The notes: generated by a model from the letters alone, not told the origin. Positions 1 to 11,050 are shown, numbered from the stretch's first letter. The stretch is 64,000 nt of DNA from Apoda limacodes (GCA_946406115.1 OX291553.1:4779001-4843000), one strand, 5' to 3'. Program-made: numbers and translations.

Positions 1-143
1 AAAACTGTTAATCTACTTCTTATTCCAGCGCGTTTTCGCGTTAATGTTTTTAACTGTTCCTTTGGATCCATATTACATAAAAGATCTGTATTTAAACTTG
101 GATTAGGACTCCTAGACCTAGACTTCGAGTCACTTTCAGACAT
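1..143 (-). CDS. Partial gag-like ORF, runs off left edge
   Basis: An open frame starts with ATG at 143-141 and continues leftwards out of the window for 47 codons. The N-terminus is Ser/Arg-rich (SESDSKSRSRSP). It is followed by a charged helix-like stretch (LKTLTRKRAGIRSRLT) that resembles the N-terminal DUF1759-type region of BEL/Pao gag proteins. No stop is seen inside the window. Just upstream on the minus strand is TGGCACCTACAAAG, which could be a primer-binding site. The family assignment is an inference from the short motif; the sequence shows only the open frame. Confidence 0.4.
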   Translation of the reverse strand, partial: MSESDSKSRSRSPNPSLNTDLLCNMDPKEQLKTLTRKRAGIRSRLTV

Positions 144-1164
144 ATTAATATTAAATAAACTTTAAAACTCAACTATTTAACTTTGTAGGTGCCAACAACG
201 AGCCAGGCAGGCGATTATCAAAAGTAACTGTGCACTCTAACCGTATACAATCCAGGCGTCAATACCCCAATCCACAGCCGCCACCGAGCCCGCTTGCAGC
301 ACCGGCATCGCGCGCTTAGCTTAGTTTAGCGCTGTCTTAGGCTACGTCCGCGAACACCGCCTGACGCGTCGAGGTAGGTGATGCAATGGAAAACTGAAAC
401 TGTTCGGCAAAGGCTCTAAAGTTTATCGATGATACAATGATCTTTTTAAGTACGTAGGTACACTTAGGATGCAAGTGACAAGATTTCACTATTTATTTAC
501 CTAACTATAGCATGAATTTATTATTAAGTTTTTGAACTAGGTAAAGAAAGAAGTGGGTAAATTATTTAAGCAAAGAAATAAGTATTTACATATAATATAT
601 TCTAATATAAGATCTCGTGAAGCTATATAAGCATCTTATTTTTTTTTAATTTAATAATAATTACTATTTATGAAAGCAAATTCTTATGACTTAGTGTCGT
701 CGGTATTGTTATGGCAAGACAACGAAACGGTTTTTTAACTGTGAAAAAAAATAAGGTAAGTATAGTACGCGTATAGCAAGGCACTAGGAATAGGTAAAAT
801 GAAAGGAAGCTTATCTATTTTGTCGCCGGTCCCGCCAAGTCGCTCCCTCGTACCAAGTCACTGCCACGCCCGATGCTTCACGTCCAGTTTCATCAGGTTT
901 CTTTTTTCAAATTCCAGGTTCGAATTGGTGTCTTAAATTGTCTTCGGTCGCCGGTTGTTTAGGAATAAAACTTCTTGCTTCAATGATGTAGATTTATTAT
1001 ATTATAAATTATGTTTTTTGTATGACTCAATGTTGTTCGAATATTGATGCTTCGGCCCGGTGCACATGCAACAACGGGCATATCTGGTGTCGCACTGGCC
1101 GTTGACGATTCGAAAGTCATGCGGGCGTGAACATGACTGCTTCTAACTACGCCGTTAATGACAA
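144..1164. other. No gene recognised
   Basis: There is no credible coding region. Around 260-370 there is a CpG-rich patch. If the ORF at the left edge is a BEL/Pao gag, part of this stretch could be its leader or LTR, but I found no second LTR copy to prove it. Confidence 0.4.
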
Positions 1165-1380
1165 CCATAGGCTGGACACACTCAACATAGCGTTCATACA
1201 GAAGATAAGCCTAAGTTTGCGCTCCATAGAAGTACTGGATGAACTTTGCTTAAACACTCTCTTGGTTATTATGTCCCTTAGGCCGCAGGCCTACGAAGCC
1301 ACTGCGACATAGTGCGATAAACTGGGATAAATTCAAGAAAGCTCTTAAAATAATCAGCTTACCACAGCTAGATCTCATTC
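1165..1380 (+). pseudogene. Jockey-type endonuclease fragment
   Basis: Translation contains LNIAFIQKISLSLRSIEVLDEL, split here only by its own divergence. The block aligns with the C-terminal part of the endonuclease domain of the minus-strand Jockey at 10.25-10.74 kb, where the same place reads LDIALLKNVWLSFCSIEVL. The conserved core is SIEVLDEL. The frame breaks after about 60 codons and the DSDYRP motif of the better copy is lost. It is a short, old, detached piece of the same or a close LINE family. Confidence 0.6.
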
Positions 1381-1844
1381 GATCTCCAATACTTATCTGG
1401 TAATCGAATCTGTCACCCAACAGTCACTCGCAAGCTACTATTAGCAAGTGTATAAAATATAAACCAGTTAAGATCTAAATGTATGTGGAACAGCTTATAA
1501 ATATAACAGCTAAAAACCGTTGTGAAGTATTTATTGAACGCTGTCACCATGTCTAAAAATGGCGCTCTTATATGTTTATTTATACCTGCTCCGTCAAATC
1601 TGTGATGCAGTGCCCCTGTTATGTTGCCGAAAATCCGAAATGACTTTGGTAAAGTGGTCTATACCTACTTAGTATCTATGAAATTACGTAACCAAGGTTG
1701 TAGTAACCGTTAATAAAGTTTACTCAAAGCAATCAGTGATCTAAATTATCAATATGACGAGGGCTGAGGACATTTATACCCTAACTTTGTCGCATAAAAA
1801 TGTAATTTGACATCGCCGCGTTAAAAATACTTATTAATTAATAA
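1381..1844. other. No gene recognised
   Basis: This AT-rich sequence has no supported coding or RNA feature. Confidence 0.4.
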
Positions 1845-3460
1845 TCAGGGGTAAACTTAATTTTGATAGTCACACCCCCCCATACCCCCCCCCCCACCGC
1901 CACCTCTTCGGAGGCCGCCTGTCCCACTTCGGGACGGAAGGAAAAAACTCCACCCCCTTTTGTCATCAAAGACGAAGGGGCCTGGCCAAACATCGCTAAC
2001 GCGATGAAAATAAAGTCCTCCGCATCACGGAACATTTTGTCACTGGCTTTCAACCAGTATTAGGTACGCCCAGCCACACGGTTGCTGTCGTCTTCGATGT
2101 AGCGAAAGCCTTCGACAAAGTCTGGCACAACGGTTTAATTTATAAACTGTACAACTTTCAGTTGCCAGACCGTCTCGTGCTTATCATACGAGACTATTTG
2201 GCGAATCGTAGCTTTCGCTACAAAGTTGAAGGCACTCTCTCTTCCCCCCGTCCCATAGAAGCAGGAGTCCCTCAAGGGTCCGTGCTCGCCCCTATCTTGT
2301 ACCTTCTGTACACTAACGACATCCCTAAACCGATAGGTACCCAATTAGCCCTCTTTGTGGACAATACCACTATTTATACCACCGATAGACAAGTGGGTCG
2401 AATCACTAAGAGACTCCAACCCGCTATCACCGCCTTAGGCGAATGGTTTCGGAAATGGAGAATCGAGTTGAATCCCGACAAAAGCTCTGCCGTTCTCTTT
2501 ACCTCTGGCCGCCCTCCGCGGCCATCTCCCCTCTCACTCTTCGGTCGTGCCATTCACTCGCAAAACAAGACCAAATATCTTGGTGTGACCCTGGATAGGC
2601 GTTTGAACTTCCGCGATCACACCAAAATAGTAAGAGAGCGCGCCGCTTTTGTCCTCGGTCGTCTTTATCCCATGATAGGCAAGTACAGTAAGATGTCGCT
2701 TAGAAATAAGCTGAATCTTTACACAACTTGTATTCGCCCCATACTAGCTTATGCTAGCGTAGTCTTTGCGTTATCCAAGCACAACCTCCACAAACTTCAG
2801 ACCCTCCAGAACCGCTTTCTCAGGGCGGCCTCCAGAGCCTTCTGGTACGTCCGAAATGCGGATCTACACAGAGATTTCGAACTTCCAACGATTCCCTAAT
2901 ATTTCAAAGACCTGGCAGTCCGCTTTTTCGAGCGTACACAAAATCACCCGAATCAATTAATTGAATGAATCAATCCACAAGTATCATCCCCCCGATCAAC
3001 CTCGGCACGGTCGTAAAACTATAGCTAGGCGGCCTCGGCACGTACTAACGGCCCCAGATGACGATCTCGCTGTCCGATAGCGAGATTAGTCTCTACGATC
3101 TCCCCGAATAGGGCCTCCCTCCAAACACGACGCCGACGTCCCCGGGTTCGTCGGTGCCCACAAGGATACACGAGGTATCAAAGAGTGCCGGGGCGCTTCT
3201 TGCCCCCACTTAATCGCAACCGCACCCGCGTAACGGGGAACGCCCCTCCTGGCGGTGACTCACCTTTGGGTTCGAGACTCGTCGAAGGGACGCCCTCGGG
3301 AGCGACAACAAAAGCCGAGGCTCCCCCCGTGGGGAGCCCTTGAGCGTTGGGCGCTATATGGGCTGAGGCTCCTTCAGAGTCTCGTCCAAAAAGCTTGGTG
3401 AAGCAGTAATGGCTGCAACATCCAACTGCATTGTCAGTTCAAAAAAAAATAAAATGGCGT
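1845..3460 (+). mobile_element. Jockey-like LINE, copy 1, internally deleted
   Basis: This copy reads from a proline-rich ORF1 segment (1863-2012; PPPFVIKDEGAWPNI) straight into the reverse transcriptase region at about 2013. The ORF1 C-terminus, the endonuclease and the N-terminal RT are missing. The junction lies at AAGTCC, which fits a microhomology deletion. The 3' end continues past the GGCGCTATAT block into a 3' UTR and ends in GTCAGTTC plus an A-rich run at about 3450. The minus-strand copy at 8.2 kb has the same GTCAGTTC before its A tail but lacks about 60 bp in between. The 5' boundary is approximate. Confidence 0.75.
2060..2899 (+). pseudogene. Reverse transcriptase fragment of Jockey copy 1
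   Basis: In frame are motif A (FDVAKAFDKVW), motif B (GVPQGSVLAP) and the motif C region. Motif C reads FVDN instead of the FVDD seen in the minus-strand copy, so the second catalytic aspartate is replaced. A CAA to TAA change at about 2898 ends the frame in the PTIPQYF region. Homology continues in broken frame to about 3340 (basic C-terminus). The fragment would encode no active polymerase. Confidence 0.8.
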
Positions 3461-3930
3461 CGTCGCAGTTCACAGCAGAAAATCAAGAAGAAAGGAAGAA
3501 CCGATAATCAAGAAAGAAAATAAGTGCTCAATTGTAGAGTGAAGATTCAAGAAAGAAACTCTGCTAGAAAAAAGGAAGAAACTTTGCTAGAAATTAAGTG
3601 TAAAATAAGTGCTAGTGTGAAAGTGGAAATAAATTCTACATAGAATACTCTGCTTTACTTCGGCTATTTTATTTCGCTCTGAAGAAATCTTCGTGGTCAG
3701 CGGTTCACAAGTGCGTCAACCCGGCTTCACCCATCCGGCCCGCAATACGACGTCACAATAAACAGTCCACTCTACACGTCAGTGGCCTACTAGTAGCTAG
3801 CTACCGTACGGTTTTCTAATTTCTACGGCGCTTCGTTGTCGTAGCTTCGTTTTAGCAACTGAAGAAGCTAGCCTACACCGGGCGCTGCTGTTCGTAACAA
3901 AAATAATAAGAGGAAATTCAAAAAAACAAA
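3461..3930. other. Purine-rich intergenic sequence
   Basis: This stretch is rich in GAA/AAG repeats and is followed by an AATAAA at about 3630. A superficially similar purine-rich stretch with AATAAA follows the third Jockey copy at 22.0-22.2 kb. It could be LTR-type R/U5 sequence of another retroelement, but I found no paired copy and make no firm call. Confidence 0.3.
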
Positions 3931-4409
3931 ATTAAAAAAAATAAAAGATAAAAACTAGTACATGTTCCTGCAGTTATAGATAATGACTGTGTTAAATTTA
4001 GTTCCTTTTACTGATCATTAATTTAGCGAAGGCACACGATTCTACCAGGTAACACAGGTTTACCTAGTTTAGAGTTCAGGGCTAGAACAAATGTTTAAGG
4101 AAACAAACCTAAGATGTTGGTATTAAAATTAATTTGTTTGTGATGCAATAGTAAAAGTTGCATTCAGGCTTGGCAATTCTGCTTATACATTTTTTTTTAC
4201 TTATCTACATATGTACGTGATAATTCTTACACCCTCATTGCAAAGCTGATTTGCTTCAGTCAAGACAGTAACAATAACCCAAGTCATGCGTTTTGTAACA
4301 CATAGGCCTTGGCTGAAAGCGATATCTGAGCCCACAACTACATGACCTGATTTACGGAACGCATAGACTACTGTAGCAAAAGGTCTATGCATGGGTGAAT
4401 AGTATTTGT

Positions 4410-4640
4410 TGCTACAAAAAAAGTGTAAAAAAATACTGGGAAAATCGACTTTTCCACAGCGACCAAAGGAAGGTAAACCGGAATAAGGTGGGAACTGATC
4501 AACACATGAGTGTGAAAAATGCCAATGCCATAATTGAATTTTGGCGTGGCGTCTGATCGGTGGCCGTCTAACACACCGAAGGCGATTGGAAACATGTTGT
4601 CGAGCGAGAATTTGAGTCCATTAAATGCATGAGGTTTATT
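4410..4640 (+). pseudogene. LINE reverse-transcriptase N-terminal fragment
   Basis: Translation gives a degenerate version of the FWRDIW block that is clearer in the second copy at 63.15 kb, followed by EGDWKHVVEREFESI. In insect LINEs of the R2/R4-like groups, a similar FW..IW..PV segment lies just before the RT fingers. Here the W of DIW is a stop codon (TGA). The clade assignment is an inference from a short motif. Confidence 0.45.
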
Positions 4641-4642
4641 GT

Positions 4643-4850
4643 CAGCTCCTTTTTTCAGTGGGCAATGACCCACCAACTTAATCGAGTGGTGTGGGTTCGA
4701 TTCCGCACAAAATAAACATTTATTATGTGTGTTGTGTATACATATGTATTTGTATCTGTTGCCTGGTAACCATAGCATAAGATTTGCTTAGTTTGGGACT
4801 GTGTGTTAATGACCAAAAATATTTATTATTATTTTTGTTGTAATAGCATG
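4643..4850 (+). repeat. tRNA-derived SINE-like unit
   Basis: It contains a CAGTGGGCAATGACCC segment like a Pol III A-box region and a B-box-like GTGGGTTCGATTCC. It ends in TTTGGGACTG followed by an ATT/TTA-rich tail. Related units lie at 15.9 kb and 63.26 kb. Confidence 0.6.
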
Positions 4851-4940
4851 CTACACCTGCGCACCTGAGCTCATAGTACGAGTACATTCCGCAAAAGTGG
4901 GTTGGTCGTGGTTTTTTAAATACCAAGTACCACCTTAATC

Positions 4941-5490
4941 ATGAAAAGTGAAATCTTAGGTATTATTTCCTTAGTAACGAGTGCGGGATACATCGCGGTG
5001 TTCTGGCAGTGGACAGCTCATACTGCTCTCCTTAGCGAACGAGAACTAATGCAAATCCGCTATGTACCGAGGACGGCTCGAACGTGTGGAGGAGCAAGGA
5101 CTTGCATGGGAAATTCTATCAGACCTCAGCAGGGCCTGATGTAGGCTTGCTTCGAAGATGGTTACGCTTTGGAAACCAAGTGGTTTGTCTGTACAATTGC
5201 AGAAGAGGTAATTATGATGAACCGGAGGTATAACTTGAAGGACGGCTCGATCTACATTGGTTGAGCTTAGCAAGTATACCTAGACTTGGTTCATTAGGTG
5301 GCCACCATGTGGGATATTGATTCGACGATTATTGTCCCGATAGTCGTTTCGGTGAACAACCTGATAGCGAAGTACCGCGACCTCAAAAGGCTGTCGTTCA
5401 AGGGTCTGACGCTGATAGCAGTGATCATTGCCACGGTTCACACCATCTAGAGGTTCCGCAGTATGCAGCCCTAAGCTTAAGCCTTGCCCC
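4941..5490 (+). pseudogene. LINE C-terminal fragment
   Basis: One frame reads MWDIDSTIIVPIVVSVNNLI near 5308-5370. This hydrophobic block sits near the C-terminus of several insect LINE polyproteins (IVPIVVS core). Upstream frames read KWFVCTIAEEV and related words. Stops and frame changes are frequent, so it is not functional. The second copy at 63.56-64.0 kb preserves the segment before it better (VEVAEKEKLSKYT). Confidence 0.45.
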
Positions 5491-5511
5491 GCTGTCGACG
5501 GCACTTTATTT

Positions 5512-5990
5512 TTGTTATCCAGTCAGAGATTTTAATAATAACAAAGCTTAAACAATTCTCGTCTCGTAATGGAATTGAAACCAGATACCCCGTCAAAGTG
5601 AAGAAACTAGCGATCAAAATTTTCCCTGCGCTTCTCGATCGCTTCACTTTCGTAGGAGTTGGTTCGTTTTGAAACAGCCAAACTATCGACTGACGCTTTG
5701 TTTCTGGATCGTATTGATAAATCCAGGATTAGTCAGCTGTCACAATGTCGAAAACGGGCCGAGACGAGCCTGCTTTAAATTATTGAATCAAATCACGGCA
5801 CCACTCCACACGGGCCTGCTTCTGAGCTTCGGTGAGGTTGTGCGGCACCCAGCATGAAACTATCCCCCTCACGCGAAGGTGCTCGTTTAGAATCTTGTGA
5901 ACGCTTCCTGAACCAATCTGCAGTGTATGCTGAATCTTTTCGTATGTTTTCTTGAATTAAATTTTTTACTGCCCGCAAAGTCAAAGTCAA
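5512..5990 (-). pseudogene. mariner transposase remnant
   Basis: On the minus strand a frame beginning near 5975 reads a helix-turn-helix-like segment (IGSGSVHKILNEHL), then WVPHNLT, ARVEWCRDL, and a SWIYQYDPETK block followed by VKRSRS. These are standard mariner (Tc1/mariner DDD) landmarks. The catalytic aspartate block before SWIYQYDPE reads TAD followed by a stop, so the usual TGDE is destroyed. Another stop follows CRDLIQ. The third catalytic region is missing, because the frame ends at about 5512. No terminal inverted repeats were found. Confidence 0.85.
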
Positions 5991-6385
5991 CCAAATTTGT
6001 CAAAATTTATACAAAAAAACTTTTTTTTGCACAACTTTCTGCGTGGCCTGGTACTTAATAATCTATTACCGATACCTCTCCGATTTTTTACGAACAATGA
6101 GGTGTTAAGATATTTGGCGCAGGGATAGTTAAACAGATAACCAATGATATAGAAAACTTCTCATCCCAATAAAGAGTTCCCACATTTGCTTTGAAGCGTA
6201 CTTAATTTTTCTCCAATCGTCGCACGGGTACATACAAGTAGCTTGACTTTTGACATGGACATAGCTGTAGGGGCAGAGAAGGACAGATAATACTTTCATC
6301 CCGATCGAGAGTTTCCATAGGAATAGGATTTTCTGCAAGTAAAACCGCGGGGTTCGTCTAGCTATAAATAAAATTAGAAAAATAA
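5991..6385. repeat. Interspersed repeat debris
   Basis: There is no coding region. The stretch ends in an ACCGCGGGGTTCGTCTAGCTA segment (21 bases, given here only as ACCGCGGGG then CTAGCTA). This resembles the end of a common lepidopteran interspersed repeat whose relatives occur near 60.2 kb. Family membership is an inference. Confidence 0.3.
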
Positions 6386-6600
6386 AAAACTGGTTGCCTG
6401 TAAAGTCGGTATACGGGCGAAAGTTTTACGTGACAACTTGTGCCTTTCACTTTTTATGTCTGTCTCTCTCGCTCTTAGGCGGGCTAACCATGCCGCGTGC
6501 CTCTCACTCGCTCTCATTGTGAGCGCATAACGTGAGCGGAGCGTAACGCAGTTTCTTGAAGTGTCACCCGGCAAACCAATTTATAAGACGTTGTCACGTC
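6386..6600 (+). repeat. About 210-bp interspersed repeat, copy 1
   Basis: This runs from CTGGTTGCCTGTAAAG through AGTTTCTTGAAGTGTCACCC to GACGTTGTCACGTC. An inverted copy lies at 17.51-17.71 kb with only a few differences over about 200 bp. No terminal inverted repeat or coding capacity was seen, so the class (MITE, SINE or Helitron end) is open. Confidence 0.7.
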
Positions 6601-7724
6601 AAAAAAAGGAATAAGTTACATCTTACCGATCGCCACGCCGAACGAAAACACCAGTAACACCAGTAGGTTACTGTCCATCCCAATAATCGCTTACAATGCT
6701 GCTGTTAACCTGAAATTATAAATTCCCTTTAATAGCCGAACTACTTATATACTGGTTTACAGTAGGTACCTACCTTAGATAGCACCGTAATTAAAGTGTG
6801 TAATAAGGAACCACTGAACTAGGTGACGTAGTTATACGCATTAAGCTAGGGTTCCTCAGAATAAAAATAACCTATTGCAGATGATGCTTAGATGGGTGTG
6901 TTTCGGAACACTTGCGAACTAAGTTTGTTTACTACCATTGAACAAAACCTACATAATCAATTCTAATATTATAAATGAGAAAGTAAGTTTGGTTGATTGT
7001 CCATCCTTCATGTCGCAAAGGAGTGTCAAATTGATCTGAAATTTGGCACGGGTATAGGGAAAGAGACGGAGAAAAGCATAGGCAACTCTTTTATCCCAGA
7101 AAACTTATTCCCATCAAAAATACAACGTATTACGGCCGTATTTTTTTGTTGCGTTAATTGATTTTTTTATACAGCTATAAGGGACCATAGAGCTTAGTAT
7201 TTGATATTAATTTCAACTTGATACGCGTTGAAACATTGACGCGTGCCTGAAAAAAAAAGTTCCTGACGAGACAGACAGACAGACTGACGGACAACAAAAT
7301 TTTCCTTTAGGGGTTTCTTTTTTCCCTCTTGAGGTACGGAACCCTAAAAGGAAACATTTATGTCGTTATGGAGTACGCTCTCCAACAGCTACCTTTATTA
7401 CTTCGTATAAACACTTTGTTAAAAATATTTTTTTATTGAAGTACTATTGTAAAGGATACATTATCAAAATAGGCCACCGAATCTAAATTTGTAATTAGTA
7501 GTTGTATACCTTGAATTTGTGGATTAACATTTTCGTTTAGAAAGCTAGAAAAAAGACTTTAAAATTTATAAAAATTTAGACTGACTCGTAAATATTTATA
7601 TTAGAAGTAATGCACCCTTTTACAGCCTTGTAAATAAAATTCAGGCATTATATCGTAACAAGTAATAATGACAATTTAGGTGTCCTAAGATAGAGCTTTC
7701 GGAGGCGGTTTCAACGACATATAG
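6601..7724. other. Non-coding, repeat-derived stretch
   Basis: No gene is supported. At 6.99-7.35 kb there is a segment with GAAATTTGGCACGGGTATAG and, at its end, CAGACAGACAGACTGACGG and GGTACGGAACCCTAAAA. These look like parts of widespread non-autonomous repeats. A related ACGGAACC segment occurs near 18.85 kb. Confidence 0.35.
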
Positions 7725-8212
7725 TGGTATGTTCCATCGTCTACGGTTAGGCCGTAGTGCGAGAAGAGCTGGAATTCTAGCTCTCAGGGCTTTCTGCCTA
7801 TATTTGATGACTACAGACGTTGTGCTATATGTCAAAAAATAGACCTAAAATTCGGACATACCTTTCAGTATTTTTGGTGTCTGTCAGTATGTTAAATCAT
7901 GAAAAAATGTGTGATACAAGTTTTCAGGATTTTGCTTGTGCTCCTGTACTTTAGCGCTTAAAGTTACCTGTATGAAACCTACTTATCTTGATAGATGCCT
8001 ACGAGAGGTATCTAGTGATACATTTACCTTTATTCTATGTAACCCGGTTGCTGAGTTATAAGCTATTGTATTTCATAAGTTTACATGTAATTTTCGCCCT
8101 AACCATACTACTCACCGTAACGGTATAGATACCTACGTGTAGGGGCAAAGGTGTTCTTTTAAACTGTTATGCTTATTTTTGGCATAGCCTAAGGACTTCA
8201 TGACCCTAGCCA
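7725..8212 (-). repeat. Probable 3' LTR of the BEL/Pao element
   Basis: This is the direct-repeat partner of 14676-15162. On the right it is followed at once by GGTAAAG and the T-run that is the A tail of the minus-strand Jockey. The first base outside on the left is in CATATAG. Confidence 0.65.
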
Positions 8213-10250
8213 GGTAAAGTTTTTTTTTTTTGTTTTTTTTTCTGAACTGACTATATAGCGCCCCGCGGGGGAAGCCTCGGCTTGGGTTTTCGCTCTCGGG
8301 GGCGTCACTTCAACGGGCGTGAGTCTCAAACCCGAAGGTGAGTCACCGCCAGGAGGGAAGTTCCCCGTTACGCGGGTACGGTTGCGATTGAGTGGGGGCG
8401 AGAAGCGCCCCGGTGCTCTTTGATACCTCGTGTATCCTTGTGGGCGTCGACGAACCCGGGTACGTCGGCGTCGTGTTTGGAGGGAGGCCCTATTCGGGGA
8501 GGTCATAGAGACTAATCTCGCTATCCGGACAGCGCGATCGTCATCTGGGGTCGTCAGTACGTGCCGAGGCCGCCTAACTATAGTTTTACGACCGTGCCGA
8601 GGTCGATCGGGGGGATGATAAGTTGTGGATTGCACAATTAATCGATTCGGGTGATTTTGCGTACGCTCGAAAAAGCGGACTGCCAGGTCTTTGAAATATT
8701 GGGGAATCGTGGGGAGTTGGAAGTCTCTGTGTAGATCCGCATTGCGGACGTACCAAGAGGCTCCAGAGGCCGCTCTGAGAACGCTGTTTTGGAGGGTCTG
8801 AAGTTTGTAGAGATTGCGCTTGGATAACGCGAAGACTACGCTAGCATAAACTAGTATGGGGCGGATGCAAGTTGTGTAAAGATTCAGCTTATTTCTAAGC
8901 GACATCTTACTGTACTTGCCTATCATGGGATAAAGACGACCGAGGACAAAAGCGGCGCGCTCTCTAACTATTTTGGTGTGATCGCGGAAGTTCAAACGCC
9001 TATCCAGGGTTACACCAAGATATTTGGTCTGGTTTTGCCAGGGAATGGCACGACCAAAGAGTGAGAGGGGAGATGGCCGCGGAGGGCGGCCAGAGGTAAA
9101 GAGAACGGCAGAGCTTTGGTCGGGATTCACCTCGATTCTCCATTTCCGAAACCATTCGCCTAAGGCAGTGATAGCGGGTTGGAGTCTCTTAGTGATTCGA
9201 CCCACTTGCCTATCGGTGGTATAAATAGCGGTATCGTCCACAAAGAGGGATAATTGGGTACCTATCGTTTTAGGGATGTCGTTAGTGTACAGAAGGTACA
9301 AGATAGGGGCGAGCACGGACCCTTGCGGGACTTCTGCTTCTATGGGACGGGGGGAAGAGAGAGTGCCTTCAACTTTGTAGCGAAAGCTTTCGCTACATCG
9401 AAGAAGACAACGCCCGTGTGGCGGACCTTACCTAATACTGGTTGGAAGCCAGTGAGAATATGTTCCGCTATGCGGAGGACTTGATGGACGTATGAGTGTT
9501 TGGCACGGAAGCCGAACTGCTCTTATATTAAAATGCCTCTGGAGACTATAGCGTTCCGTAGGCGAGCGAGGAGGAGGCGTTCATAGAGTTTACCAAGGGC
9601 ATTTAGTAAACTTATAGGGCGATAGGAGGACGGCTCATGGATGCCTATAACAACTGTATCTTTCCATTGAGAAGGAAAGGTCGCTACTAGGAGGCAGAGA
9701 AGGGGAAGAGTGTGGCGCTTTAGGGTATCGTTAGAGATACCGTCCGCACCGGGGGCTTTACGGGGGCTTCGTCGACAGTGACAAGGGGCAGGGGGTCTTG
9801 TGGAGGCAGAGAGAGAGGCGCTCCACTTCGCCGTCTACCTCGCGCACGTGGTCGGGATCGAACGGCTGTGTGCTTAAGGCACATTGGGCTTGGAGGCTAG
9901 ACGCTAGGCAATCCACTTTTTCGTCGTCATTGAACGCGGGAACGTTGTTTGGACGAGTTAACGGAGGGAGAGAGTTGGTGGTGTCGGATTTTAGAGCTCT
10001 GGCTAAGTGCCAATAAGCTTGGTGAGAAGGAGAAATGTTCTCCATAAGATCACCGAAACGTTGGGCGCGAAGCTCAGCTACAGCGGTTTTCGACAGTGGG
10101 AGCGCGATCGCGTGCGCAGCGGGCCGCGTTACGCTCAGCCATTAGCGACCTGATGTGCTGAGGCAGGATTAGGTGGTGGTAATCACCAACCGGCACCTGT
10201 CTTGAGCACTCGCCAACGGTGGCGGTCAGGTGGCTAGTGAGTGAGTCGAT
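8198..10250 (-). pseudogene. Jockey copy 2 reverse transcriptase
   Basis: The open part (about 9316 down to 8198) carries FVDDTAIY, the catalytic motif C. It is followed by the thumb (CIRPILVYASVVFALSK) and a basic C-terminus rich in RRR and RP. The upstream part (to about 10250) holds the RT fingers and motif A in other frames, including SPSHQAYWHLARALK at 10.0 kb. The nearly open 372-codon C-terminal frame with FVDD intact makes this the best template for the family in this window. Frame changes upstream prevent a functional product. Confidence 0.85.
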
Positions 10251-10252
10251 AG

Positions 10253-11050
10253 CTAGGATCTCGCGGATGAGATTACGTTGGGAAAGCGGTCTAGATGTGG
10301 CGAGCTGGGATTTTCGAGCAATTGCCCAAATTTATGCCATTCCGTCACGGTTCTAGTGTCGGGAGGAGAGTCCGAAGGGGAACCTAATCGGAGGACGACA
10401 GGGCGGTAGTCCGAGTCGAGTTCGTCAAGCACCTCTATAGAGCAAAAGCTTAGCCATACATTCTTTAGAAGTGCTATGTCGAGTACGTCAGGGTTATTCC
10501 GAGTATTGTGGGGAAAGTAAGTGGGCGCCATGGGAGCGATGATGTCAAAGTTTAGTCTGTCAACTAAATCGTCGAGGAGTCTGCCTCTCCGTGAAGTTAC
10601 TGAAGAGTTCCAGCGACGATGCTTGCAATTTAGGTCGCCGGCAAGAATGACGTCGTCGCCTGAATTTAAGAGCGACTGAAGGTCGCTCTCGAGCAAGTCT
10701 TTTAAGAAAGAGAGAAAAACCGATGCAATGCGGCCGGTCATCGCTAAGCGGCAGACGGATGCTTATAAGTTCGTAAGTGGTGGAGGATCGATAGGGGAGC
10801 AATGCAGGGAGCGCCTGTAATAGATGAGAGTGCCTCCGAGATTGGAGGCAGTTCTATCATTACGGACGGTGCGATAGTTCGCGATCGAAGGGGTGCGGAC
10901 AGCGGCCTTTAGGAACGTTTCCTGGATGAGGAAGACGTCCGGTTTTTGGGACGAGAGGAATTGCGATAATTCACACGACGATTGGCGTACACGACCTCAA
11001 AATAGGCTGGGTCGCAGGCCCAAGAAATCTCGGCGAGAATGCCGAAGTGC
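10253..11050 (-). pseudogene. Jockey copy 2 APE-type endonuclease
   Basis: On the minus strand the domain starts near 11030, and the catalytic glutamate block IQETF lies at about 10920. It continues with VILAGDLNCKH, TYFPHNTRNNPDVLDIALL and DSDYRPVVLRL. These match the order of APE-like endonuclease motifs (QE, GDxN, DH/DY). The SDH position reads SDYRP, a possible loss of the catalytic histidine. A frame change separates the N-terminal from the C-terminal part near 10.74 kb. The enzyme would nick target DNA for reverse transcription. Confidence 0.8.

Larger units (their letters stand above)
3931..5500 (+). repeat. Composite repeat, copy 1 (LINE-SINE-LINE)
   Basis: From AAAATAAAAGATAAAAACTAGTACA onward (split: AAAATAAAAG, then ATAAAAACTAGTACA) this block matches 62.56-64.0 kb in direct orientation, with scattered substitutions and small indels. 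Three parts are distinguishable. They are a LINE N-terminal RT segment (about 4410-4640), a tRNA-derived SINE-like unit (about 4643-4850) and a LINE C-terminal segment (about 4941-5490). The same order in both copies means the mosaic was assembled once and then spread or duplicated. Confidence 0.7.

Noticed and set aside
4368..4778. 136-codon minus-strand ORF, with a similar 134-codon one at 63.03-63.43 kb
   Set aside because: Both cross the LINE/SINE junction of the composite repeat. The opposite strand has the recognisable LINE frame, so these are antisense coincidences copied with the repeat.
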